Assembly: GCA_018466975.1 (NCBI GenBank)
Contig: CM031556.1
Coordinates: forward strand, 1,178,001 to 1,242,000
Source of the DNA: Sparassis latifolia
Lineage: Eukaryota; Basidiomycota; Agaricomycetes; Polyporales; Sparassidaceae
Length of the DNA stretch: 64,000 nt
Direction of reading: 5' to 3'
In this document: positions 1-13,331 of the stretch, piece by piece
Numbering within the stretch: the stretch's first letter is position 1
Layout: every line of letters begins with the position of its first letter
Notes under the pieces: model-generated
What the model saw: the letters and a program-made list of their open reading frames with translations, nothing else
Told to the model about the DNA's origin: nothing
Databases searched by the model: none
Translations under genes and position numbers: made by a program

Positions 1-183
1 GTCACCACGGACGAACCACGCCCGGTCGTCACGCCCGGCAAGGCAGGCCGGCTGATGTCCAAGGAGGAAGCGGACAAGGTCAAGGAGGCGATCGCGCGAG
101 CGACGTCTGTGGAGGAGATCAGGAGGTTAGAGCGAAGTCTCAAAGAAGGCTTCTTGCCGAGCATGGAGACTGTCGGCGCATGA
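1..183 (+). CDS. LEA1: U2 snRNP component A' (Lea1-type), C-terminal end only
   Basis: The window opens inside a coding region whose last 60 codons run to a TGA at 181-183. The peptide contains GRLMSKEEADKVKEAI followed by EEIRRLERSLKEGFLP. This is the conserved C-terminal helix of U2 small nuclear ribonucleoprotein A' (yeast Lea1), in which a 'xxIKxAIxxA...EVERLxxxLxxGxxP' pattern follows the leucine-rich repeats. The protein pairs with U2 B'' on U2 snRNA stem-loop IV in the nucleus. The leucine-rich repeats themselves lie outside the window, so the call rests on the tail alone. No intron is visible in this part. Confidence 0.75.
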   Translation, partial: VTTDEPRPVVTPGKAGRLMSKEEADKVKEAIARATSVEEIRRLERSLKEGFLPSMETVGA

Positions 184-401
184 CACTGTACGAGAATGTA
201 TTTCCTAGCAATCTCATTTAATTTCTTGTCGCCCTCAAATCAGATCGCTAGAATATTCGGTGAACGTGATCATTCAGCTACAAGTACAGAGAAACAACGG
301 AGACGTAGATTCATAGTGCTGCGGACTTGTCCACTTGATGATTCAATACCAAAATGCGGGGCTTGAGCGCCGACCTCTGCGGGATCCTCCAACTTTCCTC
401 G

Positions 402-1274
402 TTAGAGGTTGAACGCCGCTATCCCCACGCCGGCGTTTCCTATCCATAAACCATGGAACAACAATGAAATGACGGCACAGAGATTGAGCAGGGAGCTCGC
501 GCCGTGAAGGGCAGAGAACTGCTTGTTCACGGTCTTCATGCTATCAGATACCTGTAGGAGGAGCGAAATCTTCAGCAACTGAACTAATGCAAGGACTTGA
601 TCATGAGTACCCCAGATTCGTCGTAACCCTTGCTCTCCTCCTTCTCCAGCTTATGACGCTTGAACATCACGCTACCGGAAGGAACATACGCGCCTCTCAA
701 AGCGTGTCGAATGCGCGGAGACGGCATGTGGATACTCACCGGCTAGTCATCGGCCCAACGACGAAGTAGTTACCCGCCTGGAGGAGTACGACAGCCGCGA
801 GCGTGTACGCCTGAGCGACATCCGCCACCTTGGGATCATCCCAGTGGATAAGCACAGCGGGATGGCCGTATGCCCAAAGGCCCAACAGCGCGGATGCGAG
901 TAGGATGCTAATCACGAAGTACACGGGGAACGTGCGGTGCTGAAGCGTCCCGAACTGGTGTCTCGCTACTAATGGTTTAAACATTGTCAACTTTGGCGAC
1001 TGAACGATGCACATACGCAGCGTTTTCAATGCAATTACTCCTGTTCGACCGTTCGCGATAATGAACAAGGGTTTCATTACGAAAGTTAAAATTCTCACCT
1101 CCCAAGAATGAGACCCATATCGCTGTACAGGACTTAAGTGCATCATGCACAGAAACGTAGGAGAACTAAAGACATACACATTCCGCATAGCCAGGCATAT
1201 CCTAACAAATAAACACCAGAGGGATTGATCAGCTTGAGCAGAGAAGAGGTAGACAGGAGATCAGGGTGAGTCAT
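402..1274 (-). CDS. TMEM205-like (DUF4149) multi-pass membrane protein
   Basis: Six exons give 194 residues: 1178-1274, 1099-1122, 1017-1040, 740-968, 611-671 and 402-551. All introns are GT/AG of 48-68 nt. The first exons encode GVYLLGYAWLCGMSIWVSF, then GGVIALKTL, then HQFGTLQHRTFPVYF. This is the family signature in which a hydrophobic helix is followed by a short basic loop with QFG-LQ-FPxYF. Further hydrophobic stretches follow (ISILLASALLGLWAY; AAVVLLQAGNYFVVGP), then a charged loop (FKRHKLEKEES) and a C-terminal helix (HGASSLLNLCAVISLL). That makes about four membrane segments, and the length fits the family. Function in fungi is poorly defined. The gene is convergent with the U2A' gene at the left edge. 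Two exons are only 24 nt long; they were placed by frame and similarity, so they are the least certain part. Confidence 0.75.
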
Positions 1275-1727
1275 GATGGAAGAAAAAATAGCAAGGGGAT
1301 CGTAGAGGCTGAACAAAGGGTTCTGAATCCACTTGGGAAATCTAGTACAGAGATGAGAAATTATCTGCACACACGTGGAGGCGGAACTGGATCATTACTG
1401 CTAAAGCGCTAATGAACAATGACGGCGACCAGCCTCTCCTTCTTCCGCCTGCGTTACAGCGATTTGCTGACGATTTGCTTGCATTTCTTCCGCCGCAGAA
1501 TCCGGAACTTCATGCTAAGCATCTCGTTCCGCTCCAGCTACTCATGCAGTACTCATCTGGGGTTGCATTTATCCACTTTTTCTCCGCGTAGAATGAATGA
1601 ACCAAGAAGATAATACATTCTTCCATACCTTGTCTGGCCACACATGTACATACAGCACAATTCGGAAGGCATTGTGCTGGCTGACATGAAACATGGGGCT
1701 AATATTGGGGAAGCAAAATACAACTCT
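1275..1727. other. Intergenic, no gene seen
   Basis: This is the 5' flank of the TMEM205-like gene and the 3' flank of the tRNA-Lys gene. Short open frames occur on both strands, but none has recognisable similarity or a sensible splice structure. A run of four Ts on the minus strand near 1713-1717, just downstream of the tRNA, can serve as a Pol III terminator. Confidence 0.4.
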
Positions 1728-1810
1728 AGCCCACCGCGAGGGTCGAACTCGCAGCCTTCAGATCAACCCGCCTAAGAGTCTGACGCTCTATCCGATTGAG
1801 CTAGGCGGGC
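1728..1810 (-). tRNA. tRNA-Lys (anticodon CTT) with a 9-nt intron
   Basis: Read on the minus strand, the acceptor arm GCCCGCC pairs with GGTGGGC with one G-T. The D arm is GCTC/GAGC, the anticodon stem is TCAGA/TCTGA with loop CTCTTA-A, and the T arm is GCGAG-TTCGACC-CTCGC. The anticodon is CTT, decoding AAG. A 9-nt insert (GGCGGGTTG) sits one base 3' of the anticodon, the canonical position of eukaryotic nuclear tRNA introns removed by the Sen endonuclease. Position 1728 supplies the discriminator base, and T-rich sequence follows. The first six intron bases are complementary to part of the 5' acceptor strand (see findings). Confidence 0.93.
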
Positions 1811-2327
1811 TACGCAGTCAACTCTGACTCTATCCATAATTATCATAGGACAGTAGTGTGGACGCGAGCAGCCCTGCCCTCAAGTAACGCGTCGCGTCTA
1901 AGCGCGTTTCATTTCACTCTTCCTTCTAACTTCCCTGGAGTATACATCCTCCTCGTCTGGAATTGCCTACTCAGGAACTTCGGATCGTGTATACGCTGAA
2001 TATCAGTAACTTGGATTCCAGTGAGTAATTTCGCAGCACAGGGAGACTTGTCCTGGTGGAGAGGGACGCGGAGGTCGAGCAGCGAAGACCAACTCAGAAG
2101 GCGCTGATTGCGTGTCAACGAAGTTCCCATAGCAATTTCAGAGCTCCTTCAGCTCCATGGATAAAGAACTTTGTTGGTTGAGTGCTTCATAGCCCCCCGG
2201 TAGTGGCCTGCTCGCAAGGGCTTGATTCCACTATCGCTCTCTTCCTTGGAAATCGTGTCATGTTCTCATCCACATGGCATACAGAGCTCATATCTGACGA
2301 GTCTTCCAGTACAACATTGCACACATC
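1811..2327. other. Intergenic, upstream region of MCM5
   Basis: This stretch lies between tRNA-Lys and the MCM5 start codon. A 73-codon open frame on the minus strand (1909-2130) has no recognisable similarity and I do not call it. The region carries an ACGCGT box at 1887-1892, listed separately. Confidence 0.4.
1887..1892. promoter_or_regulatory. Candidate MCB element (ACGCGT) upstream of MCM5
   Basis: The palindrome ACGCGT, directly followed by CGCGTC, lies about 435 bp upstream of the MCM5 start codon. ACGCGT is the MluI cell-cycle box bound by MBF in yeasts, and MCM genes are classical G1/S targets. One hexamer can occur by chance, so the assignment is an inference from position and target. 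Confidence 0.35.
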
Positions 2328-5098
<2,771 letters not shown>

Positions 5099-5265
5099 GT
5101 GTACTTCTTTGATTTTTGCCGGTGTCTCTAACACTGTCGATAGGGTGGGCGTATAACCTACTTAATTTCGTTATCGATATCGTGTTAGGTTGTGTTGAAG
5201 TAGCGTAGTGCATGCGAGCGTGTGTTCGAAGCACACTATAATAGCCAGAATACTTGATAAATGAG

Positions 5266-5338
5266 TCCCGTTTAGCTCAGTTGGTAGAGCGCGTCACTAG
5301 TAATGACGAGGTCAGTCGTTCGAATCGGCTAATGGGAA
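5266..5338 (+). tRNA. tRNA-Thr (anticodon AGT), intronless
   Basis: The acceptor arm TCCCGTT pairs with AATGGGA, and the D arm is GCTC/GAGC. The anticodon stem CGTCA/TGACG encloses loop CTAGTAA with anticodon AGT (read as IGU, decoding ACU/ACC). The T arm contains GTTCGAATC. There is no intron. A TTTT run about 25 bases downstream can terminate Pol III. The gene sits between MCM5 and CSN6, less than 100 bp before the CSN6 start codon. Confidence 0.93.
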
Positions 5339-5433
5339 TAATCGTCCGTTCTAGCTGCTTTTGCCGCCTGGTTGGGCGTTCTCAATGGTGCTGGCAAAGA
5401 GACGCACGACGTCTGCATTGCAAACCACCAGCG

Positions 5434-6872
5434 ATGAGCTCAAGTACTAGTGCCATGGACACAGACGATCTTCCCGTTGTCCTCCCATCCACTACGACAT
5501 CCGGCCTCTCTCTTGCGCTGTATGTCCATTGCCCTATATTTATGGAAGTTACGGGCTGACTGCTTCCTTCAGCCACCCTCTCCCTATCCTCAACATCTCT
5601 GAACACCTCACCCGCCGCAAGCTCCAAACGAAGTCTAACGAGCCGTTCGGTATGTACTCCCTACATACCCCTCATCAAGTATCCCCGCGTCGCTCACGCT
5701 GGCGCAAGCGCAGTCCTCGGCGCGCTCCTGGGCACACAGAATGGCCGTGAGGTCGAAATCGTGAACACCTTCGAGCTCGCTGTCGAAAACGACGGCATCA
5801 CCGTCGATCAGGGCTTCTTCGTCGCCCGCAGAGAACAATGTACGCCGTCTCTCGCGTCCCGCGATACCTGTACCCGCTGATTCGCGCACAGACAAGCAGG
5901 TCTTCCCCTCCCTCGAGTTCATCGGGTGGTACACCGTCGCCACGCGGCCCACGCCACAGCACATCGCGCTGCACGAGCAGGTGAGCACCCTGCCTTTCTT
6001 CCTCCCGCGCGCCACGGCCCCCGCCGTCCGCGCGCTTATCGATACTGATCCCGCGCGCAGTTCACCGCCTACAGCTCGACGCCGCTCCTGCTGATCCTGC
6101 AGCCGTCGACCGTGTTCGCGGCGTCCGCGGACCTCACAGCACAGCCGCTCCCGCTCAAGGCGTACGAGCCGACGGTCGAGATCCGCAACCGCACCTCGCG
6201 CTCCGTCTTCGTCGAGGCGCCGTTCACCGTCGAGACCGGCGAGGCGGAGCGCATCGCCGTCGACTGGACCGCCAAGGGCGGCGAGGGCGGCACCAGCCGT
6301 GCGTCCCCCCCTTTCCTTCCATTTCTTCCTCGGCTCGTGTGCGCTGACGCTACGCGCTCGCAGTGGAGTCGCACCTGCACGCGCAGCGCGCGGCGGTGAA
6401 GATGCTCAACGACCGCATCGTGCTGCTCGTCAAGTACGTAGCGGACGCGATCGCGGGCGCGGAGGTCACGGACCACGCGGCGCTGCGCGCGCTCTCCGCG
6501 CTCGTCGCCTCGCTCCCCGCGAGCGCAAGCAGGGGCTTCCGCGAGGAGTTCGACACCGTGCGTGCTCCCTCTTTCCCATTTCCTCCCCCGCGCACTCCTT
6601 TCTCTTTTCGCGGGCACGCAGGAGTACGAGGACGTGCAGCTGACGGCGTACCTCGCCACGCTCACAAAATCCGCGAGCATCCTCAACGACGTGCGTCTGC
6701 CCTGCTCTGCCTCTCTTCACCCGTATCCGTACCGCGCTGACGCGCTCTCTCCCATCCGCAGTTCGTCGACAAGCACATCGTGCTGACCGCCTCGCGCGAG
6801 GAGCGCGGGCCCACGGGACCGCGGCGCCGCGGCCTGATGGGGCGCCAGCCCGACTGGGACCGCTTCCACTAG
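5434..6872 (+). CDS. CSN6: COP9 signalosome subunit 6 (MPN-domain protein)
   Basis: Eight exons give 329 residues: 5434-5519, 5573-5649, 5714-5839, 5892-5980, 6061-6298, 6364-6557, 6622-6690 and 6762-6872. After a short Ser/Thr-rich N-terminus comes HPLPILNISEHLTR, then LGALLGTQNGREVEIVNTFE and FPSLEFIGWYT. This is the MPN fold of the CSN6/Rpn8/eIF3f type. The zinc-binding JAMM motif (E...HxHx10D) is absent, as expected for CSN6, which is a structural MPN- partner of the deneddylase CSN5. A helical C-terminal part follows (KMLNDRIVLLVKYVAD; LTAYLATLTKSASILND) and would join the CSN helical bundle. The complex removes Nedd8 from cullins. The start was chosen at the first in-frame ATG past the tRNA. 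A second ATG seven codons later is possible. Confidence 0.92.
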
Positions 6873-7669
6873 CCTAGCCCGCCTCGCCCGTTAATACTAC
6901 AGCAGATGTGAGACGGGAAAGACGACCCACCACGAACGTTTCTGCCCGACGTTGTTTGTGCTCTCCGTTGTCCCGCATACACACATACACATGTATTTTT
7001 GCCGCACCGCAATTCCAGCCGTTCGCTCGGGTTCCAAGTCCACACACACGCCCACGGCAGAATGCAAGTTCCGAGTGTGTCCTCACACACAGATACGCAT
7101 ACATATGCATCCACGTGTATTTTTGCCGCACCGCAATTCCAGCCGTCCTGTCTCTTTGACTAGTCTTTAGAACGTCCACACACGCACACGGCGGCAGACC
7201 GCAAGCTAATTCCGAAATTCCGACTTCCGCTTGATTAAGATCCATTTCTCCAACACGTACGTACGCATAATGCACCAGCACTTCTCAAAGCACAGCATCG
7301 GCGACAACACAAACTAGATCCAACGAACCGGGGGAAAAACCCACGAATGCAGAGAGAGAACGAACGAAAACGAACGAACGAAGGGGGAGCGTGTAAGCCC
7401 GAGGAGCCTCCAAAACACGGCCGAAACCAAAAAAACACACACACACACACGGACGATATCCGCATTCCGAACATCCGTACACGGACGGGGCTGCGCTGAG
7501 GGTAGTAGGGTCTGGGTTGGTGGAATGGTATAGCGTGGGCGGAGCGGGGAGCAAGGAGTGGGAGGGAGCAGTAATACACGATGATATAGATACCGAATAC
7601 CAATATATGCAGCAGCAGCAGCAGCAGCAAGGCGAGATGGGAAGGGACGAGCACCGGAGGGCGCCAAGG
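6873..7669. other. Intergenic between convergent CSN6 and OPT genes
   Basis: No gene is seen. This is low-complexity 3' flank holding a diverged 124-bp repeat (listed separately), an (AC)8 run at 7435-7450 and a (CAG)6 run at 7610-7627. Open frames here are products of biased composition. Confidence 0.5.
6993..7200. repeat. Imperfect tandem repeat, period about 124 bp
   Basis: A 30-base block beginning GTATTTTTGCCGCACCGC at 6993-7022 recurs identically at 7117-7146. In each copy it is followed by a CA-rich segment containing CACACACGC and a diverged GCAAG...TTCCGA stretch (7042-7075 and 7177-7215). Two copies are seen, and the second copy's tail has changed. It lies in the 3' flank of CSN6 and has no coding sense. 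Confidence 0.7.
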
Positions 7670-10600
7670 CTATGAGAGCCCTCCTGGCGGGACCGCGTAC
7701 AGTGGCGGTTCCCGGTAGTCCGCGGCTGCCACGACTCGTCAACAAGTGTGCCAAAAGACGGATATGCAAGAGAGAGAGACGCACTGCGTTGCCAGACGGA
7801 GTTCCCCCACCACTTGAGCGCGATGCCGTTCTTCGGGAGCTGCAGCGTAAAGAACAAGACGAGCAAACAAATGACCGTCCCTATCCAACAAACAAACACA
7901 CTCAGCATCAGCATCGGCGCGCCCACCGCGCGCGACACTCACCGCTATCGAGCGCCGCACTCGTAACATAGTTGAACTTGCTCCACCACAAGAAATTGCG
8001 CTTGCGGATGACGTACTGGAAGATGAACCCGACGGCGAACCACGACGAGTAGTTGATCCCCGTCGACGGCGGGATGTTCGCGATCGCGTTCACGATCATC
8101 GGCGTGTTCACCATGCGCGTCCACGAGCGCGGGTACCGCCGCTGCCAGACCCACAGCGGGATCGGCAGCACCGCGCCGATCGCGACCGCGTACAGCAGCG
8201 GGTGGTACATCGACGACGCGCCAAACTGCCGACTCGGGCCTATCAGGCCCCTGCAGCGCACCATCGTCAGCCCGGGGGTACAATCGCGCATACCTGGGGA
8301 GAGAGACGCACCAGAGGATCGACGCGGAGAAGAACACGCTCGCGTACGGACACGTCAGCTGGTCCCTCTGGTTCGGCGTGCAGATCTCGGGGACGCTCTT
8401 GAACATCCACGTCTGCACGCCGACTTGGATGAACCCTGTCAGCAACGTCCCCACCAATTGCACTGCACGCACGGACGTCAGTACAGCGCACAACGTACCA
8501 CGCCTGGGGACGTACCGATAAAGGACGCTCGTGGCGGCACCTTGATGTAGTGCCCGAGCTTGAGGTCCTGAACGAAGCGCGAGCCCTCGGCGAGCGTCTG
8601 CAGAGCATACGCCTTGAAGATCTGCAGGCGCTGTGAGCGGCGGGAGCAGCTCGTGCAGAACGAGACGCACCATATTCGCAACAGGTTGGCCTGGGAGAGC
8701 CACTCCCGGGATCACCTGGACGACCAAATTAATCGTAATCTACGGGAGACGAATCAATGCACAAGTAAAGAACAGCACACGCGAGAACTACGCACCACTT
8801 GGCCCGTCACAGCAAAGACGTATCCCGAGGGCACGATATACAGCGAGGGATCAGCACCGCGAGGATGAGGAACCAGAACGGCACGCCCGTATGCCATACC
8901 TGCACCACCGTCAGCACCGTGCCAGAGCACAAAACGCAACAACGCACCTCGTTCGCGATGAGCGCGAGCGAAAAGCAGGAGAGGAACACGAGCGCATACC
9001 ACCAATCGGGGACCTCGGGGTACGCACGCATGAGCTTCGCATGAATGTCGTCCTTCTCTACACGGGAGCGCTTGATGCCGCGCAGGATCGTCGGTGCGTG
9101 GTAGAGTATCGTATGCACGACCGCGCACGACGAGAGGGCAAACGCGGTCAGGTACGCGATCGCGTATGTCGCGGGAAGGTACAACCGCGAGTAATTGTCG
9201 TAGAGCGTCTCGTTGAACTGGTTGTTCGCATCCAGCACCCGCGTCACGTTGTACAGGTGCCCGTGCCGGTCGTACAGATTCGAACTCATCAGCGGAAAGT
9301 ACGCTAGGTCCCATGTCTGCGAGAACATTCCGTCAGCGGATGAGCGGGATCTGAGATGGCGGGACTTACGTTCGTGTAGTACAGGATCGGGGTGATGATC
9401 CAGTACATGAGCACGAACCCGCCGAATATCTGGGTCTGCGCCCACCAGGGCACCATGAGGGGGCTGCCATTCCAGCTGATTTGGGTCCAGTCGAACGTGA
9501 TGACGCTCACACCGAGCCCAGAGCTGATGCCAAAGACCTGGTTCACTGGGATGTTGTTGGGGGCGATCCAACATATCCAGTTGAATACTGAGAGCGCGGT
9601 GAACAAGTACCCTGCTGTGCATGCGTCAGAGATGGCAAAGTGGCCAAATGATGAGCTATAGTACGCACCCGGGAGAAAGAAGAAAAAGAAAGCGCCGATG
9701 AGAACGTACACCAAAAACCTGAACCTGGTGACCCCTCCCCGGCCGTCGTCCTCCTCGGCATGCAGCGTGTTCAGCAGCGTACAGGTGATCAGGTTCGACG
9801 GCCAGATCATGCTCGCGGGCCATACCAAGAACCGCCTGCAGAGCCCGGAGAGCCCAAAGCCGGTCAACTGGGTGGAGATGATGAGCAGGACGGTGAACCA
9901 GTAATCGAGCCTGCGGCCGTAGTCCTGGTCGGAGACGATGGTCGCGAGGATGGAGTAGGGGGCTCCGATGGCGACGTTGGCCATCATGTACACGAGGGCG
10001 TGCTCCTTGATATTCCATGGCCCAGGGTTGAGGGAGAACTCGAGGCGGCCGAGGAAGCGCGGGAGGCGGTAGGTAGTGATGGGGAGGAGATAGGCACAGA
10101 GCTTGCCGAGCGGGTGGGTGACGAGGACGACGAGGCTGGGGGTAAGCGAGGGGGACGGGGCGCGCATGTAGAAGAACATGTTGGCGCCGCTGGGGTGGAC
10201 GGATCAGGAGCGAGGGGAGGGCACGCGGAGAGATACGCACCCAGCGATGAAGGTGAGCAGCAGGCCCAGGAACCACATGCGGATGGTCATGACGGGCATA
10301 TCGGGATCGTCGATATTGGAGACGGAAGCGCGTACCTCTGGGTACGGGCTATCTTCCTCGTCGTAGTCTTCTAAATCCACCTCCATTCTGCGGGCAGGAA
10401 ATGGAGCGAGGACGAGGGACAAGGGGCGATGGGACTCACTTTATGGACCCCTCGCGACTGTCGACATCTAGGATGCTGGTGGTATAGCTTGTGGAGGCGG
10501 GGGTTGGGGGGAGCTTGCGCTGGGAGGACAGCTCTTGAATGCTCTCTCTGCCCGGAGGCAAGGAGACGCGCACCTCTCTAGAGCTGATGGCGGAGCTGAC

Positions 10601-11080
10601 GCCAGAGAGCGTGCCGGTGGCAGAGTTGGTGGCAGGAGCGCTAGCAGGGAGACTGGGTGGTGGCTGGAGACGCTGGAGTCTGTATGCGTCGCCATCGTGG
10701 GACTGAGACTGGGACTCGGTGGAGGGGGGAGAGTCGACGGGGGGCGGGCTGAGGGGATACGGATGGCGGGGGTATAGAGTAGAGGGACCTGGTATGGGGC
10801 CTGCGCGGGCTCTGTCGTGAAAGTCGAAGGCAGGGGGCGGGTATGCGACGGGCGGAGAGGGAAAGTAGGAGGCGGGGTCGGCGGTGGACGGGGGCCCAAA
10901 GGCGAAGACGTCCTCTGCCTCGGACTCGTCCTCGTCCTCTTCGATCGTGTACTCCTGCGAGTCCGTGTACTGCGGCCCGTAGCCTGGCGTCGCGAGCCCT
11001 GGCGTCGCCGGGAGCCGGGACGTGGACGGGCGGTGCGATGCGGTGGACGGGCGGGCAGAGGACGGCGGGCGACGAGGCAT
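7670..11080 (-). CDS. Oligopeptide transporter, OPT family (apparent 1-nt frameshift in exon 6)
   Basis: Twelve exons: 10440-11080, 10241-10387, 9669-10189, 9370-9611, 8948-9316, 8796-8899, 8671-8739, 8516-8630, 8312-8462, 7943-8250, 7785-7880 and 7670-7734. The product is about 942 residues. It has a roughly 215-residue Pro/Ser-rich cytosolic N-terminus, then the OPT entry segment SPYPEVRASVSNIDDPDMP, the NPGPWNIKEHALVYMM signature and many hydrophobic helices. The C-terminus has NGIALKWWGN. Members import small peptides or related compounds with protons across the plasma membrane. The exon sum is 2828 nt, one short of a multiple of three. In exon 6 the frame carrying PFWFLILAVLI must change near 8847-8856 to continue as PSLYIVPSGYVFAVTGQ. 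All splice junctions fit, so the shift is a true 1-nt lesion, an assembly error or a rare editing event. It is divergent from the gene starting at 11235, 154 bp away. Confidence 0.85.
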
Positions 11081-11234
11081 GGCACGGCGGGAGAGGAGGA
11101 GGAGGAGGATGGAGGGGAGAGGGAAAAGGCTCGAGCTCGAGTCTCTCTCCCAGGCACATCATCTCGTTCCTGACCTCCGATTCCCTTTCCCGGCACCCTT
11201 CCTTCCCTTTCCCGGCCATTTCCTTCTCCCCGCC

Positions 11235-11810
11235 ATGGCCTCCGACCTGCCTCCCTTCTACGTCCTCCAGGCGTCCGGCCCCGCCCTCGTGCACCCGGCC
11301 GTCGAGTACCACTACGCGGACGACGACCCGCGCGCGCTCCTGCCCCGCCGGCCCGGCGAGCAGCTCCTCGTCCTCGACTACCGCCCGCCCTCCGCCGCGC
11401 CCCCGTCCGCCCAGAGCCTCTCCCCGCTCCTCGCCGTCACCGCCCTCCGCGTCATCCCCGCCCCCGGCGCCGCCCTCGCCGACGACGCCCGCAACCCCAA
11501 CCTGTACATCATCCACACCATCTCTCCCGACGACGACCACAGGTCCGTCTCCCTCTTCCCTCCCCCACCCGCGACTCACTCCTCGCAGCAGAGCAGACGA
11601 CGACGAGGACCCGTCCCCGCAGGCCGTCCTCGCCCGCTTCAAACAAAGGTCCGCCCATCACCCCTCTTCGCGCGTCTCCACTAATCGCGCTCCCCAACGT
11701 TTAGAAACGCCGTCCTCCGTCGCGCCCTCGACTACTCCGACGCCTCCACCCGTCCCCAACCGCTCTCCGCCGCGCCCCCATGTCTGTCTCCGCCTCCCCA
11801 CTCCCGCTGA
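11235..11810 (+). CDS. Small conserved hypothetical protein
   Basis: Three exons (11235-11542, 11592-11648, 11705-11810) give 156 residues in exact frame. I do not recognise a named family. The N-terminal part is ordered-looking (VEYHYADDDPRALLPRR, GEQLLVLDY, NPNLYIIHTISP). It is followed by an acidic stretch (DDDEDPSPQAVLARFKQR) and a Pro/Ser-rich tail. No signal peptide or membrane helix is visible. Strong third-position GC bias and two GT/AG introns that keep frame argue for a real gene. It starts 154 bp from the divergent OPT gene and may share its promoter. Residues after the last splice could differ if another acceptor is used. Confidence 0.6.
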
Positions 11811-13331
11811 CGACCCCCCGCGCTCCTGATACGGCCGCGCGAGGGCATCGATCGTATTCACCATTAGCACCCGATCGCGAACTGCGCGCATACTCTGTAA
11901 TTACCGTACCCTCCGTCTTGATCGCGCGCGTGGCGTAGGAACGTCGGCAGTACAACATTTCTGAATACACCACTAGTTAACTCACCTAACGCTACAGACG
12001 ACAAGAACCTCTTACACTGTACAGGTGCACGCAGTGTGCGGGAGAAACGCAAAGGCCATTCGAATGTGGGCCGACCTTATATACGCGCTGCTTGGATCGC
12101 CCTCTGATAGGCTCGTTCCCAAAGAACACACCGATGACGCAGGCCAGATACGAAGCCAAGTTCGAATCATCAATCCGGCAAGTCAGTTGCTCGATAAGGC
12201 AAGCACGGTGACGTAGAGTCAGCCAACCACTCGTCCGGCACTTGCAGGCCTCTGGTTCGAGCAGAAGTCATGTCGCGCGACCAAATATAAGTATATGTAC
12301 ACGGACTTCCGCCCGCAAGCGAGCTCCTCCAACTTCGAATGCAGATATCTCCTCAGTGGCTGGGCCGTTTTTCTTAATTCTTGCCGTTAGCGCACAGGGC
12401 ATGCTACCAAGAAACACACATATTCGGTCAATCCAATACTCGCTCTTCTGGTGAGCTCAGAACCGACTTCCCGTGCGGCAGACAGTCCAAGTGCTGAAGG
12501 AGTTGCTCTGAAGACTGAGAGGACTACTCAGTATCGTAGAGAGCGCATGGTATACAATTTGAAGATGAGCCTGTCCTGATTCTCCGACCTGTGGCATCCA
12601 ATTTGTGATCACAGTGTTGGGACTCCCTTGCCAGACGGTCATAAACGCTCCCCCGTTTGTATCTTTCATTTTATTTTGATATCCAGATGGTTTTAAGCAA
12701 GCAGCAAGTAGTAGAAGGCTCTCAGGATGGTGGGGGACATGCTGCAGCCGGTATGGTACTCAGACCCTTGAATCTATTATTCCCCATCTTCAGAACTGTC
12801 GTCCTTCGGGCTTCAAGCTCAAGCTTCATTCCTGACGCGAGTATTCTAGGCTATATGTATTCTACACACATAATACACCAAACTATTTGGCAGAAGCATG
12901 AATCCTGTAACCCTGTGTTATGCTCCGTACAGACAAGACATTGTAATCATGTACAACGCAGATCTTCCTGAACCACAAAAGCATGTCACTTCCATGCCGG
13001 CCATACTACTGGAGAGCCTCCAATGTTCTCCAGCCTGTCCAACGATGACAAACTCACTTCTGAGCCAGAAGGAAGCTGCCAAAAACAGCAGACAGACATA
13101 ATGGAGAAAAGGAGATATTTCTTGGTATGCACGCTGAGCAGGAGAGCCGGAAAATACAAGAATCAAGAGAAACGGCCCAGCCGTTGAGGAGACATCTACG
13201 TATCTGTGTTCAGATCTCAGAGTTGGAGGTCGTCACACGACATGACTTTCAAAATCAGCAATATCCCGTTAGTTGCAACACTACACGATACGTACAACGA
13301 CTCCACCTAGATCTACCACAGCGCACCCCGC
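11811..13331. other. Intergenic, no gene seen
   Basis: About 1.5 kb lies between the small hypothetical gene and the stop codon of EMC7. Base composition drops compared with the GC-rich flanking genes. Short open frames (for example 12657-12971 on the plus strand) show no recognisable motif, codon bias or splice logic. Two GTTCGA-like T-loop cores (near 12160 and 12249) lack the other tRNA arms. Confidence 0.4.

Noticed and set aside
1909..2130. 73-codon minus-strand frame between tRNA-Lys and MCM5
   Set aside because: Looks peptide-like (MGTSLTRNQRLLSW...) but matches no family I know, and no neighbouring exons extend it.
7435..7627. (AC)8 and (CAG)6 microsatellites
   Set aside because: Ordinary short simple repeats in a 3' flank. 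Reported in the region description only.
12085..12270. T-loop-like GTTCGA sequences suggesting a tRNA
   Set aside because: No matching acceptor, D or anticodon stems could be formed.
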